A DNA stretch of 64,000 bases from Nonomuraea typhae. Lineage in GTDB: Bacteria > Actinomycetota > Actinomycetes > Streptosporangiales > Streptosporangiaceae. The stretch's first letter is position 1. Each line of letters begins with the position of its first letter. Below the pieces are notes generated by a model. That model had not been told where the DNA came from. It searched no databases and worked only from the letters and a program-made list of their open reading frames with translations. The stretch is taken from contig NZ_VRLV01000004.1 in NCBI RefSeq assembly GCF_009760925.1, positions 436,308 to 500,307 of the forward strand, in the 5' to 3' direction. The position numbers and the translations under genes are program-made. This document shows, in pieces, positions 32,000-41,265 of the stretch.

Positions 32000-32925
32000 C
32001 CGTGCCGTTGACCGGGGTGATCCCACCGGTGTGCACCCCGATGACGCCCGGCCACGAGGTGGACGCCGCCTCGCTGGTCCGGCTGGTGGACCATCTGCTG
32101 GAGGGCGGCGTGGACGGCTTGTTCGTGCTCGGCTCCTCCTCGGAGGCGGCGTACCTGACCGGCGCGCAGCGCGCGCTGGTGCTGGAGACGGTCGCCGGGC
32201 ACGTGGGCGGGCGGGTTCCGGTGCTGGCCGGGGTGATCGACATGACCACGCCCCGGGTGCTGGAGCACGCCCGCGCAGCCGTCGCCGCCGGGGCCGACGC
32301 CCTGGTCGCCACCGCGCCCTTCTACACCCGCACCCATCCGGCCGAGATCCGCGACCACTTCCGCATCCTCGCCGACCGGGCCGGGCTGCCCGTCTACGCC
32401 TACGACCTGCCCGTCTCCGTCCACACCAAGCTCTCCGCCGACCTGCTGCTGGACCTGGCCGCCGAGGGCGCGCTGGCCGGGGTGAAGGACTCCAGCGGCG
32501 ACGACGGGGCCATGCGCCAGGTCATCCTGCGCCGCCCGGCCGGGTTCAGCGTGCTGACCGGCTCGGAGCTGACCGTGGACGCGGCGCTGTGGATGGGCGC
32601 CGACGGCGTCGTGCCGGGGCTCGGCAACGTCGATCCGCACGGTTACGTCCGCCTGGTCGCCGCCGCGGCCCGGGGGGACTGGGCGGCGGCCAGGGAGGAG
32701 CAGGAGCGGCTGGCCCGGCTGTTCGAGATCGTCCGGGTCGGCGGCCCGCGCATGGGCGCCAGCTCGGCCGGGCTCGGCGCCTTCAAGGCGGCGCTGTTCC
32801 TGCGCGGCGTCATCGACCACCCGGTCACCGCGCCGCCGCAGATCCCGCTGAACGCCGACGAGCACGCCAGGATCGGCAAGCTGCTGGCGGCGGCGGGGCT
32901 GTTGGTCCCCGGCACGGGCACGTGA
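31996..32925 (+). CDS. Dihydrodipicolinate synthase / N-acetylneuraminate lyase family aldolase
   Basis: A class I aldolase barrel. GVIPPVCTPMTPGHEVD opens the family fold; LFVLGSSSEAAYLT is the GTTGE-like substrate loop (here GSSSE); YAYDLP holds the conserved Tyr and GVKDSSGD the Schiff-base Lys. DapA itself usually sits with lysine genes; here it is the last gene of an importer operon (ATGA overlap), so a catabolic role in cleaving an imported keto-acid or sugar acid is more likely. The altered substrate loop also argues against true DapA. Confidence 0.88.
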   Translation: MTVPLTGVIPPVCTPMTPGHEVDAASLVRLVDHLLEGGVDGLFVLGSSSEAAYLTGAQRALVLETVAGHVGGRVPVLAGVIDMTTPRVLEHARAAVAAGADALVATAPFYTRTHPAEIRDHFRILADRAGLPVYAYDLPVSVHTKLSADLLLDLAAEGALAGVKDSSGDDGAMRQVILRRPAGFSVLTGSELTVDAALWMGADGVVPGLGNVDPHGYVRLVAAAARGDWAAAREEQERLARLFEIVRVGGPRMGASSAGLGAFKAALFLRGVIDHPVTAPPQIPLNADEHARIGKLLAAAGLLVPGTGT

Positions 32926-32968
32926 TTGGTCTTGCCGATCGGCCGCGCGCGCAGCAGGGTGTCGTCTC

Positions 32969-33661
32969 ATGAACTTCCAGCACGCCGCCGCCATGTGGTC
33001 GGCCCACCCGGACCTGGTCGCCGGGGTCGTCCGTGCCGACGGCCTGAATCCGGACGCGCAGGTCGACGCGCCGGTCGCCCGCTACTGGGCGCGTGCCGCC
33101 GAGCGGCTGGCCGGGGGGAACGAGTCCGAGCTGCCGGAGATCCAGGCGTGGCGGCGCACGTTCGCCGCGATGGGGCTCAAGCCCACCCAGTACCGCTGCG
33201 CGTCGGAGGCGTTGCTGCGCCGCTTCCGCCAGCAGGGCGAGGTGCCGCGCATCCATCCGCTCATCGACCTGTGCAACGCGATCTCGCTGGCCTTCGCCAT
33301 CCCGGTGGCCGCGATCGACGTGGAGCGCGTCTCGGGCGACCTGACGGTACGGCACGCGTACGGCGACGAGCGTTACGAGACGTTCGCCGGCGACGTGGAG
33401 AACCCCTTGCCGGGCGAGGTCGTCTTCGCCGACGCCACCGGCCGCGCGCACGCCCGCCGCTGGACCAACCGGCAGAGCGGCTACTCGGCGGTCAGGAAGG
33501 AGACCACCTCGGTCCTGATCGTCGCCGAGGCGGTCCACGAAACGGCCGCGGCCGACGTCCCGGAGCTGGTGCGCACGCTGGCCGGCGAGCTGACCGCCGT
33601 CTGGGGGACCACCCCGGCCACCGCCGTCCTGACCCCGGAGGCTCCGCGCTTCACGGCCTGA
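32969..33661 (+). CDS. B3/B4 tRNA-binding-domain protein
   Basis: A 230-aa free-standing B3/B4 domain like that of the phenylalanyl-tRNA synthetase beta chain: EIQAWRRTFAAMGLKPTQYRCASEALLRR and HPLIDLCNAISLAFAIPVAAID are its conserved blocks. Such proteins are thought to act in aminoacyl-tRNA or amino-acid analogue editing, unproven. It lies 43 bases after the aldolase on the same strand and 2 bases from the convergent IclR stop. Confidence 0.82.
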   Translation: MNFQHAAAMWSAHPDLVAGVVRADGLNPDAQVDAPVARYWARAAERLAGGNESELPEIQAWRRTFAAMGLKPTQYRCASEALLRRFRQQGEVPRIHPLIDLCNAISLAFAIPVAAIDVERVSGDLTVRHAYGDERYETFAGDVENPLPGEVVFADATGRAHARRWTNRQSGYSAVRKETTSVLIVAEAVHETAAADVPELVRTLAGELTAVWGTTPATAVLTPEAPRFTA

Positions 33662-33663
33662 GG

Positions 33664-34482
33664 TCAGGAGGGCAGTCGGCCGACGAAGCGCGCGGTGCCG
33701 GTGGCGTGCAGGTCGGCCTCGACGCGGGCGGCCGCGGCCACCAGTGAGGGCAGCAGGTCGCGCCGCGCGGAGTCGGGCGTGGTACGGCTGGCGTGGGTGG
33801 ACACGTTGACCGCCGCCACCACCTTCCCGGTGGCGTCGCGGATGGGGGCGGCCAGCGAGCGCAGCCCCTCTTCCAGCTCCTGGTCGACCATGGCCCAGCC
33901 CTGGGCGCGGACCCGGTCCAGCTCGGCCCTGAGCTGGATGGGGGAGGTCAGCGTCCGGGAGGTGTGGCGGCGCAGCGTCGCCCGGGCGAAGTAGGCGTCC
34001 AGCTCGGCCGGCGGCAGCCAGGCCAGCAGCACCCGGCCCATCGAGGTGGCGTGGGCGGGGAAGCGGGTGCCGATGCTGATGGTCACGCGCATGATGCGCG
34101 AGGTGGCCACGCGGGCCACGTACACGACGTCCTCCTGGTCGAGCACGGCCACGGAGGTGGACTCGTGCACCTCGGCGACGAGGCGTTCCAGGTGCGGCTG
34201 GGCCAGGTCGGGCAGCGACAGGCTCGACAGGTAGGCGTAGCCCAGCTCCAGCACGCGCGGGGTGAGCGTGAAGAACCGCCCGTCCGTGCGCACGTACCCC
34301 AGGTCAGCGAGCGTGAGCAGGAACCGGCGGGCCGCCGCCCGGGTGAGCCCGGTCGCCCGGGCCACGTCGGCCAGCGTCAGCGCCGGGTGCTCGGCGTCGA
34401 ACGCGCGGATCACCGACAGCCCCCGGGCGAGCGACTGCACGTGCTCTGATGCCCGGTTGTCGGAAGTGTCCTTACTTACCAT
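33664..34482 (-). CDS. IclR family transcriptional regulator (PcaR/PobR-like)
   Basis: N-terminal winged helix (VQSLARGLSVIRAFDAEHPALTLADVARATGLTRAAARRFLLTL) and a C-terminal IclR effector domain with FPAHATSMGRVLLAWL. The LSVIRAF and AARRFLLTL features are those of the PcaR/PobR branch that controls aromatic acid catabolism. ATG 34482 gives MVSKDTSDN. Divergent from the benzoylformate decarboxylase operon, with the 34-bp dyad between them, so it very likely regulates that operon. Confidence 0.9.
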   Translation of the reverse strand: MVSKDTSDNRASEHVQSLARGLSVIRAFDAEHPALTLADVARATGLTRAAARRFLLTLADLGYVRTDGRFFTLTPRVLELGYAYLSSLSLPDLAQPHLERLVAEVHESTSVAVLDQEDVVYVARVATSRIMRVTISIGTRFPAHATSMGRVLLAWLPPAELDAYFARATLRRHTSRTLTSPIQLRAELDRVRAQGWAMVDQELEEGLRSLAAPIRDATGKVVAAVNVSTHASRTTPDSARRDLLPSLVAAAARVEADLHATGTARFVGRLPS

Positions 34483-34500
34483 GAGGTAACTATAGGACGC

Positions 34501-34534
34501 GTTCGCCATCCGTACTTTCGTATGGATAACGAAC
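34501..34534. promoter_or_regulatory. 34-bp nested dyad between IclR and the aromatic operon
   Basis: GTTCG-cc-ATCCgTAC-tttc-GTAtGGAT-aa-CGAAC: outer 5-bp and inner 8-bp arms (7 of 8 paired) share one centre. Located 19 bases from the IclR start. Best read as the IclR operator controlling both directions. Confidence 0.75.
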
Positions 34535-34616
34535 ATTGACGCCGTCGCTTTCGCCTTTTACGGTCACGACAACGCACACTGTGCGAACGATCGTGCGGCA
34601 TACGAACACTGAGGCG

Positions 34617-36230
34617 ATGATGCAGACGGTCCGAGACGCCACCTTCGACGTGCTCCGGCGCTACGCCCTGACCACCCTGTACGCCAACCCGGGCTCCACC
34701 GAGGTCGCCCTCCTCGCGGACCTGCCCGACGACCTGACCTTCGTCCTCGCCCTGCACGAGGGATCCGTGGTCGGCATGGCGACCGGCCAGGCCATCGCCA
34801 CCGGTCGCCCGGCGCTGGCGATCCTGCACACCACCGCCGGCCTCGGCAACGCGGTCGGCGCCCTGGCCACCGCCCGCGTCAACCGCGCCCCGCTCGTCGT
34901 CCTCGTCGGCCAGCAGGACCGCCGCCACCTGGCTCTCGAACCGTTTCTGACCGGCCAGCTCGACGGCCTGGCCGGCGACTACCCCGTCTGGACCCATCAG
35001 CCCGCCCGCGCCCAGGACGTGCCCGGCGCCGTCGCCCGCGCCTGGCACGAGGCGCAGACCGGCCGCGGACCCGCCCTCGTGGTGGTCCCGATGGACGACT
35101 GGCTCTGCGTCATGCCGCCCGACCAGGTCGTCGCCGCCCCGCAGACCCTCCTGCGCCCCGTGGCCGCCGCCGACGAGGCCGGGGCGTCCCTGGCCGGCCT
35201 GCTGGCGCAGTCCGTCGCGCCCGTGCTGGTCGTGGGCGCCGGCGCCGACCACCCGCGCACCTGGAGCGCGCTCGTCGCGCTGGCCGAGCGGCTGTCCTGC
35301 CCGGTCTGGCAGGAGTCCTTCGGCGCCAGGGCCGGCTTCCCGCAGGACCATCCCCTGTACGCGGGCGTCCTGCCCGCCGGACGGGCCCAGCAGCGCAACG
35401 TGCTCTCCGCCCACGACCTGGTGCTGGCCGTCGGCGCCCCCGTCTTCCGCCACTACCCCTACCAGCCCGGCCACCTCCTCACCCCGGGCACCCGGGTCGC
35501 CGTCATCACCGACGACCCCGCCGAGGCCCACCGCGCCCCCGCCGACCTGGCCGTGCTCGCCTGCCCCGCGATCGTCGTGGAGCACCTGGCCGCCCGCCTC
35601 CCGCAGCGCCCCTGCCGCACGGACGAGCCGCCGCCGGGCAGGCGGGAGACGATGGCCGCGCCCGAGGTGGGCGAGCCGCTGCGGGCCGGACACGTGCTCG
35701 CCGCCCTGGCCGTACGGCTGGCCCCGGAGACCATCGTGGTCGAGGAGACGCCCTCGTCCCGGCCGGAGTTGCACCGGCTGCTGCCCGCCAGGCGGCCCCT
35801 GGGGTTCGTCTCGGCGGCCATGGGCGGGCTCGGGTTCGCGCTGCCCGCGGCGATCGGGCTGCGGATGGCGCTGCCGGAGCGGCCGGTGGTCGCCGTGCTT
35901 GGGGACGGCTCGGCCATCTACGGCATCCAGGCGCTGTGGAGCGCGGCCCGCTACCGCGTGGGGGCGTTGTTCGTCGTGCTGGCCAACGGCAGGTACGCCG
36001 TCCTGGACCGGCTGGCGGAAACCGCCGACGCCGGCAAACCGCCGTGGCCCGCCTTCGAGGAGGTCAGCCTGAGCGGCCTGGCCACGTCCTTCGGCTGCCC
36101 CGCCCGCCGCATCACCGCCCACGACGAGCTCCTGGACGTGCTCAACGACGTCGTCCCGAGCCTGCCCGACCGCACCCAGCCCCTCCTCCTCGACATCGCG
36201 GTGGCGCCCGACCACCACTTCCACCCGTAA
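34617..36230 (+). CDS. mdlC: Benzoylformate decarboxylase (thiamine diphosphate enzyme)
   Basis: A 537-aa ThDP enzyme converting 2-oxo-2-arylacetate to the aldehyde and CO2. NPGSTE, LHEGSVVGMA (the cofactor glutamate) and LHTTAGLGNAVGAL (first active-site His) match benzoylformate decarboxylase; the ThDP/Mg motif GDGSAIYGIQALWSAARYRVGALFVVLAN is complete. Odd: the second catalytic His block, APVFRYHQY in the Pseudomonas enzyme, reads APVFRHYPYQPG here, so His and Tyr are exchanged. The start is one of two adjacent ATGs (34617 or 34620). First gene of a seven-gene operon; the ALDH next door would oxidise its product. Confidence 0.87.
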   Translation: MMQTVRDATFDVLRRYALTTLYANPGSTEVALLADLPDDLTFVLALHEGSVVGMATGQAIATGRPALAILHTTAGLGNAVGALATARVNRAPLVVLVGQQDRRHLALEPFLTGQLDGLAGDYPVWTHQPARAQDVPGAVARAWHEAQTGRGPALVVVPMDDWLCVMPPDQVVAAPQTLLRPVAAADEAGASLAGLLAQSVAPVLVVGAGADHPRTWSALVALAERLSCPVWQESFGARAGFPQDHPLYAGVLPAGRAQQRNVLSAHDLVLAVGAPVFRHYPYQPGHLLTPGTRVAVITDDPAEAHRAPADLAVLACPAIVVEHLAARLPQRPCRTDEPPPGRRETMAAPEVGEPLRAGHVLAALAVRLAPETIVVEETPSSRPELHRLLPARRPLGFVSAAMGGLGFALPAAIGLRMALPERPVVAVLGDGSAIYGIQALWSAARYRVGALFVVLANGRYAVLDRLAETADAGKPPWPAFEEVSLSGLATSFGCPARRITAHDELLDVLNDVVPSLPDRTQPLLLDIAVAPDHHFHP

Positions 36231-36243
36231 GGAGTACGTCCCC

Positions 36244-37692
36244 ATGACCCTGCTCGACCCGGCCACCTGGACGGGCCGCCTGTTCGGCGGCCGGTGGACG
36301 GAAGCCGCCACCACCGCACCCGTGATCGAACCGGCCACCGGCGCCCGCCTCGGCACCGCCGGCCTGGCGACCAAGGACGACGTCGCGGCCGCCGCACACC
36401 GCGGCTCCGCCGTACAGCGGGAATGGGCCCGCACGAGCTTCGAGGAGCGCGCGGCGGTGCTGCGCCGCGCCGGACTGGCCTTCGAGCAGCACGCGGCGGA
36501 ACTCCACGAGTGGATCATGCGTGAGTCCGGCGCCATCCGCGGCAAGGCCGGGTTCGAGACCCACGTGGCCGCCCAGGAGTGCTACGAGGCGGCGGCGCTG
36601 GCCTCACGGCCCCCGGGCGAGGTGCTGCCGACGGCCAAGCGGCGGCTGAGCCTGGCCAGGCGGGTGCCCGCGGGCGTCGTGGGAGTGATCGCGCCGTTCA
36701 ACGCGCCGCTCATCCTCGCCATCCGCTCGGTCGCGCCCGCGCTGGCCCTCGGCAACGCGGTCGTCCTCAAACCCGATCCGCGCACCGCGGTCTGCGGCGG
36801 GGTGGCCCTGGCGCGGGTCTTCGAGGAGGCGGGACTGCCGGAGGGGCTGCTGCACGTGCTGCCCGGCGGCCCGGACGTGGGCCGGGCGCTGGTCGAGGAG
36901 CCCGGCGTGCGGGTGATCTCGTTCACCGGCTCCACGGCCGCCGGACGCCAGGTGGGGGAGCTCGCGGCCCGCCACCTCAAGCGGGCCCACCTGGAGCTGG
37001 GCGGCAACTCCGCGCTGATCGTCCTGCCCGACGCCGACCTCGAGCGGGCGGTCTCGGCGGGCGCCTGGGCCTCCTACTTCCACCAGGGCCAGATCTGCAT
37101 GACCGCGGGCCGCCACCTCGTGCACGCCGCCGTCGCCGGGGAATACGTGGAACGGCTGGCCGCCAAGGCCGGCGAGCTGACGGTCGGCGACCCGTTCACC
37201 CAGGACGTGGCGCTCGGCCCGCTCATCGACGCCGGGCAGCGCGACAAGGTGCACACGCTGGTCGGCGCGAGCGGCGGCAAGATCGCCGCGGGGGGCAGCT
37301 ACGACGGGCTCTTCTACCGGCCGACCGTGCTCGCCGGCCTCACCCCCGACAGCCCCGCCTACGCCCAGGAGGTCTTCGGCCCCGTCGCGCCCGTCCTCAC
37401 CTTCACCGACGAGGACGAGGCGGTCGCGCTGGCCGCCGGCAGTGAATACGGCCTGTCCCTGTCCATCCTCACCAGCGACGTCATGCGCGCCCTCGACCTG
37501 GCAGAACGCATCCCGACCGGCATCGTCCACATCAACGACCAGACCGTCGACGACGAAGCGGTCGCCCCCTTCGGCGGCGTCGCGGCCTCCGGCACCGGCG
37601 CCCGCTTCGGCGGCGGCGCCGCCAACGTCGAGGCGTTCACCGAAACCCGGTGGATCACCGTCCAGGGCCCGATCGAGACCTACCCGTTCTAG
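36244..37692 (+). CDS. Aldehyde dehydrogenase, benzaldehyde-type
   Basis: NAD(P)-dependent ALDH: catalytic Cys in FHQGQICMTAGRH, general-base Glu in LELGGNSALIVLP, cofactor loop FTGSTAAGRQVGELA and C-terminal EVFGPVAPVLTF. Sequence style (VPAGVVGVIAPFNAPLILAIRS) is that of benzaldehyde/vanillin dehydrogenases. It follows the decarboxylase by 13 bases with AAGGAG upstream, consistent with converting aryl aldehyde to aryl carboxylate. Confidence 0.9.
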   Translation: MTLLDPATWTGRLFGGRWTEAATTAPVIEPATGARLGTAGLATKDDVAAAAHRGSAVQREWARTSFEERAAVLRRAGLAFEQHAAELHEWIMRESGAIRGKAGFETHVAAQECYEAAALASRPPGEVLPTAKRRLSLARRVPAGVVGVIAPFNAPLILAIRSVAPALALGNAVVLKPDPRTAVCGGVALARVFEEAGLPEGLLHVLPGGPDVGRALVEEPGVRVISFTGSTAAGRQVGELAARHLKRAHLELGGNSALIVLPDADLERAVSAGAWASYFHQGQICMTAGRHLVHAAVAGEYVERLAAKAGELTVGDPFTQDVALGPLIDAGQRDKVHTLVGASGGKIAAGGSYDGLFYRPTVLAGLTPDSPAYAQEVFGPVAPVLTFTDEDEAVALAAGSEYGLSLSILTSDVMRALDLAERIPTGIVHINDQTVDDEAVAPFGGVAASGTGARFGGGAANVEAFTETRWITVQGPIETYPF

Positions 37693-37703
37693 GAGGATCC
37701 CGC

Positions 37704-38684
37704 GTGAGCGATCGGACCCTGGTGCGGCGCGTCTTCGGCGTGGACGAGCTCGGCGTCGTGGTGGTGCTCGTCGTGCTCGTGGTGGCCATCGGCCTGTTCC
37801 ACCCCGCCTTCCTGGACCGCGCGCAACTCATCGACGTCGTCCGGCAGGCCAGCTTCATCGCCGTGCTGGCCTGCGGCATGACCTACCTGCTCGCCATGCG
37901 CGAGCTCGACCTGTCCGTCGGCTCCACCTACGCCCTCAGCCTCATCGCGGCGAGCATGATGATGCGCTCCGGCGTCAACCCGTGGCTGGCCGCGGCAGGA
38001 GGCGTGGCGGCCGGCGCCGCGCTCGGCCTGGTCAACGGGGCGTTGTGCAACACCCTCGGCATCCCGTCGATCATCGCCACGCTGGGCACGCTGTCGGTCT
38101 TCCGCGGCGCCGCGCTGGCGCTGAGCGAGGGCCGCCAGGTGGGCGGGCTGCCCCGCGAGGACTCCTTCTTCGCCATCGTGGGCGGCGACCTGCTCGGCCT
38201 GCCCACCTCGATCTGGGTGCTGGCGGCGGTCGCCCTCCTGCTGACCGTCGTCTTCAAGGCCACGCCGTTCGGCTTCCGGGTGCGCGCGATCGGCTCCAAC
38301 CCCGACGCCGCCCGCTTCTCCGGCATCTCCATCCCGCGCGTCCGCCTCCAGGTGCTCGTGCTCTCCGGCGCGCTGGCCGGAGTGGCGGGCGTGCTCACGC
38401 TCGGCTTCTTCGCCTCCGGCCAGCCGACCATCGGCCAGGGCTACGAGCTGCAGGCCATCGCCGCGGCGATCATCGGCGGCACCCCGCTGCGCGGCGGCTC
38501 GGGCACCGTCTGGGGATCGGTGCTCGGCACGGTGATCCTCGGGACGGTCGCCAGCGGCCTGGTGTACTTCGGCGTCCCGATCAACTGGAGCCTGTTCGCC
38601 ACGGGCATCGTCATCCTCCTCGCCGTCGCGCTGGACGCGCTGCTGCGCCGCCGCGGCGCCGGCGAGCGCGCACCCACCCTCTAG
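37704..38684 (+). CDS. ABC permease, ribose/CUT2 type
   Basis: About ten hydrophobic segments; the family blocks GMTYLLAMRELDLSVGSTYALSL, GIPSIIATLGTLSVFRG and AIIGGTPLRGGSGTVWGSVLG are those of RbsC-like permeases. GTG start with AGGAGG eight bases upstream. The only permease of the operon, so a homodimer is expected. Confidence 0.92.
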   Translation: MSDRTLVRRVFGVDELGVVVVLVVLVVAIGLFHPAFLDRAQLIDVVRQASFIAVLACGMTYLLAMRELDLSVGSTYALSLIAASMMMRSGVNPWLAAAGGVAAGAALGLVNGALCNTLGIPSIIATLGTLSVFRGAALALSEGRQVGGLPREDSFFAIVGGDLLGLPTSIWVLAAVALLLTVVFKATPFGFRVRAIGSNPDAARFSGISIPRVRLQVLVLSGALAGVAGVLTLGFFASGQPTIGQGYELQAIAAAIIGGTPLRGGSGTVWGSVLGTVILGTVASGLVYFGVPINWSLFATGIVILLAVALDALLRRRGAGERAPTL

Positions 38685-38694
38685 GAGGCTCCCC

Positions 38695-39726
38695 ATGAAA
38701 CGTGCCCTGATCGGCATCCTCCTCCTGGCCACGGCCTGTTCGAGCGGGCCGGCCGCGCCCGGCCAGCCCAGGATCGGCTTCTCGCTGGCCACCACCGACT
38801 CCGACTTCGCGCAGGAGATGGCGGCCGGCGGCCAGTTCGGCGCCGACGCCGTCGGCGGCGTCCGGCTCCAGATCAGCGCCCCCAACGGGATCGACCCGCC
38901 CGCCCAGGTCAAGCTCTTCGGCGACCTCGGCCGCACCGCCCCCGACGGCATCGCGATCGAGGACCTGGCGCCCGAGCTGTTCGTGCGGCCGCTCGCCGAC
39001 CTGGCGGCGCGCAAGATCCGGCTGGTCGGCGTGGACACCGTGCCCGCCCCCGGCAGCAACGTCGGCCTCTACGTCGGCAACGACAACCGGGCCGCGGGCC
39101 GCGAGCTGGCGCTGGAGGCCATCAGGCTGCTGCCGCCCGGCGCCGCCGGCGAGGTCGTGCTCGGCACCTCGGCCCCCGGCGTGCCCGTGCTGGACGAACG
39201 GGCCAACGGCATGAAGGAGGCGTTCGCCGAGAAGCTGCCCGGCGTGAAGGTGCTCGGGCCCTTCGACACCAAGAACGACCCCGCCTCCAACTACGACGCC
39301 TGGAACGGCCTGGTCAAGGCCCACCCCAAGGCGCTGGCCTTCCTCGGCACCGGCGATCAGGACGCCTACAACCTGGCCAAGGCCAAGCAGACCAACGGCG
39401 GCTCCTACCTCGTGGCCGCCTTCGACCTGGACCCCAAGTCGCTGGCCGCCGTCCAGGACGGCACCAGCTTCGCCCTCATGTCGCCCGAGCACTACTTCAA
39501 GGGCTACGTCGCCATCCGCATGCTCGCCGAGGCGGCCAAGGCGGGCAAAACCCTGCCCGAGGGCTGGGCGGACCCCGGGCACCTGCTCGTCACCAAGGCC
39601 AACGTCGCTGAGATCACCGCCCGGCAATCCTCCGACCAGGCCAAACGCGCCTGGCTGAGCTCCCGTGCCGAGTTGTTCTTCCGTGACCTCGCCGCCAAGC
39701 TGCGCCCGATGAGCGAGGCGAAGTAG
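38695..39726 (+). CDS. ABC substrate-binding lipoprotein, ribose type
   Basis: Lipoprotein signal MKRALIGILLLATACSS with lipobox ATAC. The mature part is a type I periplasmic-binding fold (IGFSLATTDSDFAQEMAAGG; YVGNDNRAAGRELALEAI; FLGTGDQDAYNLAKA). Family members bind pentoses, autoinducers or rhamnose; in this operon the ligand may be an aryl compound or its glycoside. Confidence 0.9.
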   Translation: MKRALIGILLLATACSSGPAAPGQPRIGFSLATTDSDFAQEMAAGGQFGADAVGGVRLQISAPNGIDPPAQVKLFGDLGRTAPDGIAIEDLAPELFVRPLADLAARKIRLVGVDTVPAPGSNVGLYVGNDNRAAGRELALEAIRLLPPGAAGEVVLGTSAPGVPVLDERANGMKEAFAEKLPGVKVLGPFDTKNDPASNYDAWNGLVKAHPKALAFLGTGDQDAYNLAKAKQTNGGSYLVAAFDLDPKSLAAVQDGTSFALMSPEHYFKGYVAIRMLAEAAKAGKTLPEGWADPGHLLVTKANVAEITARQSSDQAKRAWLSSRAELFFRDLAAKLRPMSEAK

Positions 39727-39729
39727 CCG

Positions 39730-41265
39730 ATGTACGTGGCCGAGGGCATCCGCAAGCGGTTCGGCGGCGTCGTCGCCCTCGACGGCGCCCGCCTGGACCT
39801 GCGCCCCGGCAGCGTGCACGCGCTGCTCGGCGAGAACGGCGCCGGCAAGTCGACGCTGGTCAAGATCCTGGCCGGGGCGCTCCCGCCCGACGAGGGCGAG
39901 CTGCGGCTGCGCGAGCGTCCCGTGCGCTTCGCCACCACCCGGGAGGCGGTACGGCACGGCGTCGCCGTCGTCTCCCAGGAACCCAGCCTCTTCCCCGACC
40001 TGGACGTGCTGGCCAACCTCTACCCCGCCTGCGAGCTGCGCCGGGCCGGACTCTTCCTGGACCGCCCGGCCATGGCCCGCAAGGCCGCGCCCGTGCTGGC
40101 CGAACTGGAGTTCACCCGCCCGCCCACGACCCGCGTCGGCGAGCTGAGCCTGGCGGAACGCCAGCTCGTCGAGATCGCCCGCGCCCTCCTGGAGGACCCC
40201 GCGGTCCTCATCCTGGACGAGCCCACCTCCGCCCTGCAGGCCGACGCCGCCGCCCGCCTCCTGCGCATCCTCGCGGCGCTGCGCACCCGCCAGGTCGCCG
40301 TCGTCTACGTCTCCCACGTGCTGGAAGAGGTGGTCCAGCTGTGCGACGAGGTCACGGTGCTGCGCGACGGCCGCAACGTGCTGACCGGGACGCCGATGGC
40401 GGAGCTGACCCTGGAGAAGATCGTCCACGCGATGGTGGGCAACCGCCCCGCCGCCCCCGCCACCCCGCCCCGAGGTACGGCGGGCGGCCCCGTGCTCCGG
40501 CTGGCCGGGGTCAGCGTGCCCGGCCGGCTCGACCAGGTGGACCTGTCCGCGGCGGCGGGGGAGATCGTGGGCCTGGCCGGCATCGCGGGCGCGGGCCAGC
40601 ACGCCGTCCTGGAGGTCGTGTGCGGCCTGACCGCCCCTTCCGCCGGGGTGCTCACCTATCCAGGCGGCCATCCGCGACCCCGCGACCTGCGCCAGGCCGT
40701 CAAGGCCGGAGTGGCCGTCGTGCCCAGTGACCGCAGGCGCCTCGGCCTCATGCTCGACCGGCCCCTGTGGGAGAACATCGCCCAGGTCGACACCGTCGCG
40801 CTGGGCCGTACCGGCTGGTGGGTGCGCGCCCGGGACCTGCGCGAGCGGGCGGCGGCCGCGGCCCGGCGGCTGCGCATCGGCGCGGGGGACCCGGAACGCC
40901 CGGCCGGGCAGTTGTCGGGCGGCAACCAGCAGAAGGTCGTGTTCGCCAAATGGCTGGCCGCGGCGCCCGGGCTGGTGCTGCTCGACGATCCCACGCGGGG
41001 CGTGGACATCGGCGCCAAGGCCGAGATGCACGCCATCGTCCGCGAGCTCGCCGCCGAGGGCGGGATCGTCCTGCTCACCTCCACCGACCCGGCCGAGCTG
41101 GCCGGGCTCTGCGACCGCGTGCTCGTCTTCCGCCGGGGCCGGGTCGCCGCCGAGCTGTCCGGCGACCGGCTCAGCGAGTCCGCGATCCTGCACACCGCCC
41201 ACGGAGCCAACCATGACGACGCCTCCTCCGGCCACGCCGACCCCGGCCCCGGCCATGCTGACTGA
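39730..41265 (+). CDS. ABC ATPase with two nucleotide-binding domains, ribose/CUT2 type
   Basis: First domain: Walker A GENGAGKST, signature LSLAERQLVEIARA, Walker B VLILDEPTSAL. Second domain has the degenerate Walker A usual for RbsA proteins (GLAGIAGAGQHAV) with signature LSGGNQQKV and LVLLDDPTRGVDIGAK. Three bases after the binding-protein stop. Completes the importer. Confidence 0.92.
   Translation: MYVAEGIRKRFGGVVALDGARLDLRPGSVHALLGENGAGKSTLVKILAGALPPDEGELRLRERPVRFATTREAVRHGVAVVSQEPSLFPDLDVLANLYPACELRRAGLFLDRPAMARKAAPVLAELEFTRPPTTRVGELSLAERQLVEIARALLEDPAVLILDEPTSALQADAAARLLRILAALRTRQVAVVYVSHVLEEVVQLCDEVTVLRDGRNVLTGTPMAELTLEKIVHAMVGNRPAAPATPPRGTAGGPVLRLAGVSVPGRLDQVDLSAAAGEIVGLAGIAGAGQHAVLEVVCGLTAPSAGVLTYPGGHPRPRDLRQAVKAGVAVVPSDRRRLGLMLDRPLWENIAQVDTVALGRTGWWVRARDLRERAAAAARRLRIGAGDPERPAGQLSGGNQQKVVFAKWLAAAPGLVLLDDPTRGVDIGAKAEMHAIVRELAAEGGIVLLTSTDPAELAGLCDRVLVFRRGRVAAELSGDRLSESAILHTAHGANHDDASSGHADPGPGHAD

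Noticed and set aside
39730..41265. Missing Walker A lysine in the second ATPase domain
   Set aside because: A degenerate second site is normal for RbsA-type ATPases.
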